Source: Aphelidium insulamus
Lineage: Eukaryota; Aphelidiomycota; Aphelidea; Aphelidiaceae
Length of the DNA: 64,000 nt
Assembly: GCA_036784855.1 (NCBI GenBank)
Contig: JAZDSV010000013.1
Location: forward strand, 278,338-342,337
Direction of reading: 5' to 3'
The stretch's first letter is position 1; every line of letters begins with the position of its first letter. Positions 22,117 to 32,882 of this stretch are shown here, piece after piece. The notes below the pieces were generated by a model. It did not search any database. It saw only the letters and a program-made list of their open reading frames with translations, and had not been told where the DNA came from. A program made the translations under genes and the position numbers.

Positions 22117-23335
22117 ATAGGGATCAGAGCCCTGTTTTGTAAACCACAACCACGGAAAACCACGGTCTCGGCCACGGGCCACAGTTATGGCCCAACTGTG
22201 GCCGAGATATATCAGCGCTCTGTGGTTGTGGTGTGGCCGAGAGGATTTAACGCGGGCCACATAGGATATATATGTGGCGTGCCATATACTATTATCATTA
22301 CTGTGTAATAATGTAGAAGTTCAGATTACACAGATACATACTTCAACTAGAGGCGTAACGTTAAGAATTGTTCACGAGCCACACAGCAATCTGAGCAAGT
22401 TTGCCAGTATCTCACTGAAGTGATCTGCCGAGAACAACAAAATTACTCTACACAACGATTCTAATCACATTCAAACCGTCAAGCACCAATCTTGACTTAA
22501 AAATCCACGCAATTTATGCAGTTGCTGCCCATTTGGAGCCATACATGAACAGTCATCTGAACATCTACTTGGAGATAGATGCAGCCATGCAGCCATGCAA
22601 TGAGGCTGGAAAGGTCCCGACCGATGAAATTTTACATGGTTCGGATCAGTGACGGTAGAGTACGACTTGAAGTGGCAGTGAGCCAGCTCAACCAATTATC
22701 AAGAATGTGCAAATGAGTGCTTTTGCAATTTCCAATGCGTAGGATGACAACAATTCTTTCAACTTTCAACTTTGAAACCCCCTAATGACGAGTAGCTGAT
22801 GCTGGTGATTTCAAACTGGGATATTACTCAAATTGAAACGGAAAGAAGAACATCTTTAACTTCAACATCAGAGAAGGCGGCTTGCACAATAGAAGATCAA
22901 ATTCACGGATATTGCAATTTCTGCATCTTAGACTGGTGGATTGCAGAGCGATTCCCAGTGTTGTTTGTGTTGCCCTCTTGATTCTTTGTATACCAGTTTC
23001 CAGTTCAATGTCAGTATGCAACCTTTCGAGACTGGAAATATTCTCACACAAACGTAATTCCATGCATGGTAATGATCTGTTGTTTGTGCAATTGAAAAGC
23101 CAATTGGTTCAAAGGTAAATCAAGGTAAAAAATCTGTGTAGTGCTCAATTCTGCACAATATTAATAAAAGCCCATATCTCCGACTTTACATATAACATAT
23201 ATGTGGCCGTAACTGTGGCCCAGCTTTTTGGCACCCTTGCTGTGGCCGGGCTGTGGCCGGGCAACATCAAGGTAGGGTGTGGCGCTGTGGTTGTGGCCTG
23301 GAAAATTGTGAGTTCTGCAGGGCTCTGATAGGGAT
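22117..23335. mobile_element. Non-autonomous hAT-like element with 8-bp TSD
   Basis: Terminal inverted repeats CAGAGCCCTG (22125-22134) and CAGGGCTCTG (23318-23327) bound a 1203-bp element. It is flanked by an exact 8-bp direct duplication ATAGGGAT (22117-22124 and 23328-23335). The 8-bp duplication and CAG-starting termini are typical of hAT transposons. Subterminal regions are crowded with GGCCACA/TGTGGCC motifs in both orientations (CCACAACCAC near each end), as expected of transposase-binding arrays. No transposase frame lies inside, so it must be mobilised in trans. A related end fragment is at 40936-41055. Confidence 0.85.
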
Positions 23336-25333
23336 GACAATCATCCAACAATGCACTGCTACTATCCTTGTTTATGCAATGCTCCAAATATCAAGTTGTG
23401 CGGAGTGGTGCCGTAGGGTTTCCTTGCGGCATATAAGGAGTTTGCAAAGTGGGCATCAACCCAAACGGAACGTGAAATCAAAACGCATTGCAATGACGGT
23501 GGCGGTGAATACATGTCATCAGAGTTTCGAGACTATCTTATCGATGCGGGCACCCAACTACAACAGTTGGGCACAAATGAACCACAGCAAAACGGAAAAG
23601 CTGAGCGAATGAATTGCACCATTGTGGAAATGGTTTGAGTTGGGCCAGGAGGCCTGATTTTAAGGCACCTGCACAATGGATTGACTAATAGACAAGTATC
23701 CAGTAATTATATTGGTATTTGGCCTCACTGGGCCCAGCTGCCGTGGCTGGGCCTGCAAGGTCTGTCCTGTCCCCCGGGTCAGCCCTAACTGTTCGTACAC
23801 TTCTCAACAATGCCGGTTTCCCAAAGGCGATGTGGGTGGAAGCAGTGCAAACTACTGAATACATACTTAACCGGCTGCCATCCCCACGAAACAAGATAAA
23901 GACGCCATACAAACTCATGTACCGAAAGAAACCATCGTTCAAAGCTCTCAAGGTGTATGGATGCGCGGCGTTTTTATACATACTTGAAAAAAATCGTACA
24001 AAACTCGACCAAAAGGCGGAAAGACAATGGCTTGCAGGATACGACGCACACAAAAAGGGATGGTGTTGCTACTCGCCTGAGAAACACACTATTGTGGTGA
24101 GCAGCAATGTACGATTTCATGAGTCAATTCAGTACAAGGATCGACTGGCAATTGCAACTACAAGTCAGATCAATGCCACAAGTAATGCCACGGCGCCTCC
24201 TGAACCTATTTCTGATACCACGCCCATGGATTCTAGGCCACACATCGCGGAGGACAATATGGATGAATTAGTATTGCCATTACGTTTGGAATATGTACCA
24301 GAAGCAACTGATCTACCTGAACCAGCTCAAGTACTTCGTCGTAGTGCCCGACTAAACCCAGCGGCGCCATTTGTAATTAACAACATGGCACTTTCCATGT
24401 ATAGCGTGGATCTCGAAAATGATGGCCTCAATCATATTCTATATGTCTTGCTAGGCGAAAGTGAACCATCATCATACTGCGAAGCAAGGTGTAGCCCAAA
24501 TTGGCTACTATGGAAAGCTGCCATGGAAGAAGAATACAACTCTCTGATTCAAAACGGCACTTGGGACCTTTCTGCACTGCCAAAGGGGCGAAAAGCCATC
24601 GGATGCAAATGGGTCTTCAAGATAAAGCGTGGAGCCGATGGTCGGCAAAAGACTGGGAAATTGAACAAGTGGACTTTGATACGGCCTTTCTGAACAGTGA
24701 ACTCATGGAAGAGAAAAATCAACTTGTGGCTGGTGCGTGCTGAACGGAGCAGCCATCAGCTGGGCATCCCGCAAGCAAGCCAACGTAGCGACATCAACTG
24801 CACATGCCAAATATGTTGGCCTAGGAAATGCAACCATGGAAGCAATATGGATCCGACAGCTACTCATCGAGATTGGCATGCCGGCCCCGGGCTCCACAAT
24901 ACTGTTTGGTGACAACCAAGCATCACTACAGCTCACAAAGAATCCGAAATATCACCAAAGGACGAAACATATTCTCACACAACGCCACTTCATACGTGAG
25001 CAAGTGGAAGAAAATCAACTACAAGTGATTCATGTTCCCACGGAGGAAATGATTGCAGATATATTGACGAAAAACCTAGACAAGGTGACTCACCAGAAGT
25101 TCGTGACAGCATTAGGCCTCATGGCAGAGAATGACTATGAGGCGATGACTGCTCACAAACAGGGGGAGTGTTGAAAGGAAACCGGTGGAACCGGACAAAA
25201 GTGACTAAGGTCACAGTCAATAAATCACTCTTGATACAATTATAACATGACAATCATCCAACAATGCGCTGCTACTATCCTCGTTTATGCAATGTTCCAA
25301 ATATCAAGTTGTGCGGAGTGGTGCCGTGAGGGT
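23336..25333 (+). mobile_element. Internally deleted Ty1/copia retrotransposon
   Basis: A partial 5' LTR (23336-about 23420) and the 3' LTR (starting TGTTGAAAGG at 25169 after a purine tract) share about 85 bp, at 23336-23420 and 25249-25333. Between them is integrase core from near 23425 (NDGGGEYMSSEF, QQNGKAER) and an integrase/linker frame from 23719 (ALKVYGCAAF, VSSNVRFHE). Next come the start of RT (WKAAMEEEYNSLIQNGTW, GCKWVFKIKR) and RNase H (ATSTAHAKYVGL, LFGDNQASL, DILTKNL). Gag, protease and most of RT including the catalytic YVDD are deleted, and stops interrupt integrase near 23637. The 5' LTR begins directly at the hAT target duplication. Confidence 0.85.
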
Positions 25334-26035
25334 TCTGCATGACATGGCTATCTCCTCGTTAGTTGATTGGAGCAAGAAAGCCAACGTGTTTTTATTTGAT
25401 TGCAAAGTCCCCCTGACATATGCCAGAATCCTACTGTTCCATAATATCTCAAAAATACGTAGACAGTACATCAAACAGCGGGCTGACTTTTGAAGCACAT
25501 TCATGGCCGGGACTGGCAATTATGGCAACAACCAAACCCAGGATCTGCTTTAGCGGAGATTAGCTGACTGGCCGTTGTATGGCAAGCTATTAACAGATGG
25601 CACCGGCGCTACGAATAGAATAGATCTGTTGATCCCAGAGGTTAATTCCGAACTATGATAACTAACTTTTTTGAGGAAAATACTTTTTGAAATTTGCGCT
25701 GCGCCATCGGCGGACAACTTGCCTTGACTCAGCATTTCACACTAGAGCTGCGTCTGATACTTCTTCATAAACAACCGGCAGCAGTCCTTGCAGTGCTGAT
25801 AGCAGAGTACTCATAGCACTGCAGCATTCTGACAATCAGTGCTTAACCGACTCATTCATCAGCCAATCAGAGCTTGCACAAGCGGAGGTCCGTTCTCATT
25901 TTCCATCTGTTATTGTTCATTGTGGTGCGGCAAATTCAAATACGCTTGAGGCTACAGACATTCATCTGGTTGCAACTGCATCATATGCCACAAATTTGTC
26001 ACGGCATGGTTGTCACATGGTATCACATCACATGG
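25334..26035. other. Intergenic, no gene seen
   Basis: Sequence after the copia 3' LTR. Short frames on both strands lack domains. Possibly more transposon debris. Confidence 0.4.
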
Positions 26036-26424
26036 CACTGATTGTGTACTTGGCGGCAATCGGTGCAGTGAATATCATCACATTCGGGTAAAATTGGGAT
26101 GCGGTCACAAAAGTTGCCCCCCCCCCCCATTGTAGTTGCGGCAATTTTGCTCCTACAGCATAAGTTCGATTCCATTTGATTCTGATCTCACTTCAGGCTT
26201 GTACTATGTTGGGCAAACCAGACGGCTAGGCCCGCCATTAAATACCACTTGGCCAGATATAATCCGAATATAATGCTTGGAGTCGTTACCGTCTCGATAG
26301 TTATTGTCCCAGCAATCAGCGGCACTCTTGCTTGGTTCCAGGTCGAGTAAAACCGCAGACGCGAGTCCGTTGTTGGTACTTTGCGCTACATGGCAGTTGC
26401 ACTGGCACTGATTCCAACCCTATA
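26036..26424 (+). pseudogene. Decayed duplicate of the 14351-15066 membrane protein gene
   Basis: Colinear with about 14495-14914. It matches the region for AAIGAVNIITFG, AILL, LYYVGQ, PAISGTLAWFQVE and LALIPTL. It carries in-frame stops (TAA after TFG; TAA after FQVE), a 14-base C homopolymer near 26120 and a deletion of about 54 bp in the YLYHLALYAVLF region. The intron position is retained with GTAAG changed to ATAAG at the donor. This shows a DNA-level duplication, not a retrocopy. Homology ends abruptly at both sides. Confidence 0.85.
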
Positions 26425-26577
26425 CGGTGCGTATTTCGACCTGGGCTGTGTAATTTGTGAACATTGGGCAGTCAGGTAGCAGTTACAGGACATCCCTCAG
26501 CATGCACTGGTAGCATGCACTCTATTGTCGGTGCTGCATTAACAGTTTGTCACCGCCAGATGTATAGTAGTAGCGCA

Positions 26578-29500
26578 CTATGCACGCTGCACCTGCTGCT
26601 GCCATTCTCGATGGAACTTTTCACGGAACTGATGAAAGGCAGCAAGCGAGCCCTGCTGCTGCGTGCACACCAACTCAATTGCACTGCCGCCACTGTGAGC
26701 GGTAGTGGTGTTATTTGTGGTGCCAGTAGTAGTTGCTGGGTCTGCTGTGCCTCCCAGCTGCGGTGTGGCAGAGTGATGCAGCGTAGATGTTGGCGTGGAT
26801 TTACCCTCCGAGCCGCCCACATCACTGCTGGCACTGTTGTGCGCCTCGGCATCGCCCGACTGATTCATGGTGATCTTGAACTTTACCGACGCGTTGCTTG
26901 TATCAACTAATGGTTGCTGCTGCTGTGGCGGTGCTGCGGCTGTGGCGATGGGCGCGGTGCCCAAGCTGCTGCTGTTGGATGCACCAGATGCACTTACCGT
27001 TCCCTCCGCCACGTACTTGCACTTCAAGCTGATACCATCGCGTGACGGCTGCGACTGCACATTGACCGCTTGCAGCGTGGCCTCCAGCATCTCACGCGCC
27101 CGGCCCAGGGACATATCGGGCGGCGCGGACACGGTGAACGCCTGCGGTCGAAAGTGGAACAAGTTGGCGAACCAGCTGCGTTTCGGCGCCGTGCTGATCG
27201 CGGGGCTTGTGGCGCCTGTGTGAGCGGTGTTAACAGTGGTATATGGCAGTGTGTCCACAGACTGACACACATACCGTGAACGTTGCCAATGCTCGACACA
27301 ACCGACGGCGACGACACTGAAATGCTGGAGCGGCCAGAAATGTCCGTGCTGCCATTGGACGCGCCGCCGCTTTTACGGTTGTTGCCGTTCTTGGGTGCTG
27401 GAGCGTTCGTGGCCACCGGTGATGGCGGCTCCGATGATGCCGTGCCAGCTGCTGTTTGCGGACTGGCGGCTTTCTTGTCGGCGGCACTGCCCACCGTGCT
27501 GCTTGATGAGGGCGGCGACGTCGCAATGTTGGGCAGTGTGGGCATGGACTTGGCCGCCACGGAATCGTACGAAGCGTCGCCGCCACCGGTGTGGAATGAC
27601 AACTTTTTGCGCACATCGCTCAGTATGGAAGAGCGCTTTGGCTGCGGCTGGTGAATGGTGGCCACGGTTGTGGGAGCGGTGCCCTGCGTTGGCGATACTG
27701 GCGGCTGTTGTTGCTGGGGCTGTTGCGACTGTCGCTGACCGGTCAACGCCAGCAGTGCAGCTTCTTTGGCCTTTTGTGCCAGTTCGGCCGTGAACTGTCC
27801 ATCAGGCAGGACAGCGGCGCTACTGGCCGGTCGAGCTGCGCCGGTGCCAGAACCAGCAACTGGCGTGGGCGCAATGACAATCGTGGACAGCGGTGACTTG
27901 TTGTAGGAGCGGCGCTTCTGTGCGTCTGCGGCCAGCCGTTTACGCTCCGCGGTGGGCGAGAGTGGTGCGAGTTGTTGTTGTGCCTGCACCGCAGCGGAAG
28001 ACGATGAAGACGGCTGATCCAGATGGCCGGCAGAGGTGGCCGCGGTAATCGAAGCCCCGGTGGCCAGATCCTGCTGACTGCTCCCATTCAGCGAACCAAA
28101 TATGCTGGCTGCGCGTTCGGCGTACATACTGCCGCGGCTGCCATGGCTGCTTACACGGCGACGGGCCTTTGTCGCATCCGTGGTCTCTGTACAGTTATGT
28201 GAGTCTACATTACAATACTGACAATGCTTGCCTTCTGGCTCGGTTTCCAGCGCCTCTGATTTCCGCTGGCACAGAATCCAATAGAACACTTTTTCGTAGT
28301 TGGCCTCCGGTGTCATCAGGGCGCGCAGCACCGTGTCCTCATCGCCGTAGCCCAGCAGTCCCAGCGTGGCCACAATATCAGACTCGATGTTGCCGGCTTT
28401 AATATCCTCCAACGTCAGCGGGCGCAGACTCTCTGGCGTGGGCGGGTCACGCAGCGGTCCACCCGAAGTGTTGGCCCAGGTGTACGGCCGTTTGCGGAAC
28501 CACGGATGCTGCTCAATCTCGGCGATGGTTATGCGTTTGAGCGGGTCCACCACCAGACAGCGGCGGATGAGGTCGGCGGCGTCGGCAGGCACACTGTCCG
28601 GCACATTAAATATGCCCGTCTTTACCTTTTGCAGTAGGCGGCGAATGTTCTCGTCGTCGAACGGGAGATTGCCGCAGAGCAGCGCGTACAAGATCACTCC
28701 GCACGACCACACATCTGCCGCCTGTCCATTGTACTTGAGGCCCTACAAGGAACGTATTAAGCGGTATCCCATCAAAAAGATGTGAGCTGACCCGAATAAT
28801 CTCTGGACTGGCGTAGTGTGGACTGCCACAACTGGTCTCCAGTAGCTTTCCCGTGGGCTGCAACGACGCCATGCCAAAGTCGGCAATCTTGATGTTCTTG
28901 CTGCTGTCCAACAGCAAGTTTTCTGGCTTCAAGTCGCGGTGACTGCAAATTACATTTATTATTGGTGAAAGAACATAGTTTAATATATTCACACATACCA
29001 GATCAAGTGCTTGTGACAGTAGTCCACGCCGGCAATTATTTGCTGAAAGAAGTTGAGCGCCTCGGGCTCCTTCAGGCGGCCACGCTGCACCAGATAGTCG
29101 AACAGCTCTCCGCCCTCCACCAGCTCCATGATCAAGAATAGTTCATCCTGCGACTCGTAGACGTCATACAGCGACAAGATACTCGGGTGCTGAATGAGTT
29201 TCATGATGCTGATTTCGCGTTCCAGTTTGCGGTGTAGTGTGTTGTTGCCTGATGAGGCTGCATCGGTGGCGGCGGGATGTGGCGGAGCTGTTGCCGGAGA
29301 TGTTGAAGATGTGTTTGAAGTCGGCGAAGCTGCGTTCGTTGTGGCCGTTGCTGCCGCTGCTGCTGCTGCTTTGGCCGCCTTTTCCTCTTTCTCCTTCTTC
29401 AACGCCACCTTTGATATGATCTTGATGGCCACACGCTGCCCCGTCTCCTGGTGTGTGCCCAGCTTGACGCGTCCTGTCAATGATACTCGTTAGATATGTC

Positions 29501-29790
29501 GATGATTATCGCCACCACTGACCAGTTGAGCCGACGCCGAGGGTTTTCCCCACGATGTACGGACCGATGCGCGTGGACTGTTTTGCCGCGTCTGTTGTAG
29601 CCTTGCCCGGACTACAATCGTCATTAAAATCGATACAAGTATAAGAAAAAAACACAAAAGTGCACACGCACGCCGCGGTGGTGGCTGTGCCGGCGGTCGA
29701 GTTGCGTGGGCTTCCGCTGGCGGACGCAGAGCCGGTGCGAGATGCGACAGGTGCAGAATTTCGCTTCTGCGAGTCGGCCGTGGCGCTCAT
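26578..29790 (-). CDS. BRSK/SAD-like AMPK-related serine/threonine kinase
   Basis: CAMK-group kinase related to metazoan BRSK1/2 (SAD) and fungal Gin4/Hsl1-type kinases, linked to polarity and cell-cycle control. Six exons (29790-29672, 29611-29523, 29473-28999, 28942-28792, 28742-27275, 27215-26578; phases check) encode 979 aa. The kinase domain has [34 protein letters not shown] and [11 protein letters not shown] (activation-loop Thr replaced by Ser-Cys-Gly context as in BRSK). An approx. 55-residue Ala/Thr/Pro insertion sits between the VAIK lysine strand and helix C. A UBA-like segment follows ([19 protein letters not shown]). The C-terminal region SWFANLFHF...SLGRAREML matches the BRSK C-terminal KA1-like domain and includes a Ser/Thr/Gly-rich insertion. 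The middle is long, Ser/Gln-rich and disordered. Confidence 0.88.
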
Positions 29791-29997
29791 TCAGCGATTT
29801 ATGTATCAAGAACAAGTGTTGTGGACAGAGTGAGTGAGTGGCGTATCGTCTCTGTGTGTGTGTCTGTCTTGGCTGGCAGATTAGCTCCGGTAACAGCGAC
29901 GCGTTAAATATTAAATGTATGTTTATAGCAACTGTGTCAATGTCTTGCATGTTGAGTTTATTTTTAGCACACCATGACAACGAGACGGCCGACAAGC

Positions 29998-31606
29998 CTA
30001 TTCAATGCTCTCATCGCGTATATCTTCTCCGACGTCTCCCTTGGTTAGCGCGTCCATAACCATATTAATGATCTGCACGACAATCAATACAACTTGTGAT
30101 ACAAATAAAATAACACGATACTAACCAGACCAGACCAGAATATGTGCAGACACTGCAGCAGGCACAGGCCCATGGCAGGCGCATACCAAAAGGGAATTTC
30201 GGCCGCCTTTCGCTGCCCCTCCTCCGATATCAGGAACCGTCTGAATTGCATTATAAGCCATCAACATATTATACTACATATTATTACACGCACATGGTGG
30301 GCCAGGCAAGTGCCATGGGAAAGACAACACATCGGCTGACAATAAACACCAGGGCAAAGGCGGCAAACCAAATGTTGGCCAGAGTCTGCCGGCCAGAGTA
30401 GAGCATCAGTTTCGCGGTCTCCATGAACGGATCGGACAGATCGTGCAGTATGAGCACGTAGGTGCCGGAGCGGAACAGCTTAGAGTACCAGGAGAAAAAC
30501 ACCAGCAGGATCGTGACAATGTGATGGGTGAGCATTTGCACCTTGTCCTTCTGCTTCGGGCCCTCCACGTTGGTGAACAGCATCAGGGTGGAGTAGAAGT
30601 AGTGGCCGAGTGCAAAGTAGTAGTGCCACAGTATGGGCGACGCGGAGATCAGTCCAAACAGCGCGCCCTTGACACCGCCGCCACCTGGTTTACCACCACC
30701 AGCAGACAGCGATTCCACACCGTCACCACCACTACCCAGCACACTCTGCCACAGCGAGTGCGCAGTGTGTACGGCGTACGAGTAGACACCCGACACCGCG
30801 TCCGACAACCGGTCGCCAGCATCCGCCAAAAAGTCTGGCTGCGACATCTGCATGTACTCGCGCACCACCTCCTCATTCGTGTCCACAAACGTGATGTTGC
30901 GCAGACGCAGGTCTGGCCAGTCCTGGTAGTTGGCGATGAAGCCGCGCTCGATCCAGCCACGACCGCCGCCATGCTGCAGCCGGTAGATGGCATTGTCGGC
31001 CAGCAGCGCGTAGCAGCCCATCACAAACAGTGCCGAGTATATAAGCAGCTTCCAGCAGGTGGTGGCAAACTTTTGCCGCGTCAAGTCGAGCGCGGCCGAG
31101 GTGTCATCCGTGCCGGCATCGATGGTGCCCTTTGCGGCGGTGCTGGAGGCAGCCGTGTGCCGCTGACGCGCCGTGGAAGTACTCTTTTTTGACGTGGTAG
31201 TGGCCGTGGCTGTGGCTGTGCTGCTGCTCGAAGACAGTGGCGCGCCATCGGTGTCCTTGTCGCCGGCGGGAGGCAGCACGCAAAAGTACACCGCGAGCTT
31301 CTACGTCAAGACGTCAGCACCAGCGCAGAACACATGCATACATGCCACACGTACCGTAAAGACAAAGTGGTGGAGCACGGCGTGAATGGCCGCCAGCACC
31401 AGCAGCACCACCACAATCATCACCATGTCCTCGGGCACGTGGATGTCCTCGCCCAGGGATGCAGAGGCCGACGCACCGGCCGGCACCACCGGACCACCGG
31501 CGCCGACAAACGGCCACCGACTATACTGGATGGTGAGCGTGTGCCGCAGCAGCCACTCGGCGCCCCTGTCCAGCCAGTCAAACAGGCACTCGCTGGCGGC
31601 GGACAT
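29998..31606 (-). CDS. Ceramide synthase (TLC domain, Lag1-like)
   Basis: Sphingosine N-acyltransferase of the ER membrane. Four exons (31606-31355, 31300-30294, 30240-30126, 30072-29998; phases check) give 482 aa. The TLC/Lag1p signature is present: HYYFALGHYFYS, then LTHHIVTILLVFFSW with the catalytic His pair, and LILHDLSDPFMETAKLMLY. The polypeptide ends with an acidic tail (DVGEDIRDESIE). A low-complexity Ser/Thr linker follows the first membrane segment, and an insertion of about 45 aa rich in Gly/Ser lies before the TLC core. No homeobox-like domain was seen, in line with fungal Lag1. The start ATG at 31606 follows a GT microsatellite. Confidence 0.9.
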
Positions 31607-31614
31607 TTGCAGCG

Positions 31615-31639
31615 GTGTGTGTGTGTGTGTGTGTGTGTA
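31615..31639. repeat. (GT)n microsatellite
   Basis: GT/AC dinucleotide run just upstream of the ceramide synthase start codon, in its presumptive 5' UTR. A similar placement occurs at 7217-7242. Confidence 0.9.
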
Positions 31640-31810
31640 TGTAGTGATTGTGCGGGTGTGATTGTCTCTACGTGCGCGGTGCTTCAATGCTTCACACAAT
31701 GTGCATTATACATACTTGTGCTGATATATTGCACATTAGAAGTATGCACTTTTGTGGTATGCAACTGACTAATGCATATTAATATATTCCCCTGTACGAT
31801 CTCAAATACC

Positions 31811-32762
31811 CTATGGTCGGCTATACAGCAGCTTGTCGGGAGAATGGTGTCTCAATTTATGAATCTTATTTCTGGAAGCCATGTTGAGCAGCTTTGACTC
31901 AAGCTCTTGCGCAGAATAATTTCCTTCCGAGGCAAGTATTGCAAGGATTCCAGCTACATGCGGTGATGCCATCGATGTACCCGACATTGCCTTGGATGCA
32001 TGTTTTGAGTCTGCGCCTGCGGCTATTATATCCACTCCCGGAGCGAACAAGTCCACACAACTGCCGTAATTGCTGAACTTTGCCATATTGTCGTCACTAT
32101 CCATGGCACCAACTGTTATGACGGGACCGGCACTAGATGGCGAATCGTGGCACGCTTTACTGTCCTCTTTCCGGCAGCAACTGCCATTACAATACCGGCG
32201 TTAACACCAGCAGATACCGCATCATTCAGTGCTTTTGATTCGCGCCGCCAATTGACATGTTGGCAATGCTTTTCACCCGCTTGGCTAGGCCAGTATGATG
32301 ATGCTTGATCATCCAGTCAAGGCCCTTTATTACCACTGCAAGGCTCCCAGCATAACGCTTATTGACTGCACTTGTTTCAGCTGTTCCTCATCTAATTTGG
32401 CTGCATAGACCCAGCTGTACTGGTGAGTAACGTTGTCACTGTCCAACAAACGTGCACGCTTTAGATGACCTGTACAGTTCAGCATTTGTTATATACATCT
32501 ATGCATATAATACCATCGGAAATGCAATGCGCTGCTCATCGTTGCTAAGCATGCTCCGGACGGAAGTGTTAAACGTTGGTGGCTCTCGAAGCTGCACAAT
32601 GTACTCGCTTTCAATGATGTTGGCCACATTATCCACGGCCATCAATGGCGCGACACGTGTAGAAATTGCGGTAACGCCATAAAGCGCCACAGTCAAAGCG
32701 GTGGCAAGAAAAAGCATATGAGTGGTAAGAAACTCTGCATACTGTTTTTCTGACTGAAGCAA
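31811..32762 (-). pseudogene. Decayed proteinase-K-like subtilase
   Basis: A paralogue of the intact subtilase next door. The N-terminal frame (from ATG at about 32717) retains a signal peptide and the I9 propeptide start (IIESEYIVQLREPP). The C-terminal frame (31811-32104) retains the catalytic Ser block GTSMASPHVAGILA. Between them, sequence matching AKLDQ (about 32400) passes directly into sequence matching GVEWM and ANMS (about 32300). This implies loss of about 370 bp that in the intact gene encode the catalytic Asp (YIIDSG) and His (GHGTH) blocks. Additional frame breaks exist around 32110-32280. No active protease can be made. Confidence 0.88.
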
Positions 32763-32882
32763 TCCCGTGATTGATAGACCTCTGGTATCAATTAAATTAG
32801 ATTTACATGATGGTCAGTGAAATGACAGCAGTACTTTCACAAACAGTTTTCTTCAAGGCTTAATACAGCTCACAATATTTGA

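Noticed and set aside
22125-23327. Possible transposase gene inside the hAT-like element
   Set aside because: Only frames under about 80 codons are present and none resembles a hAT dimerisation or BED domain.
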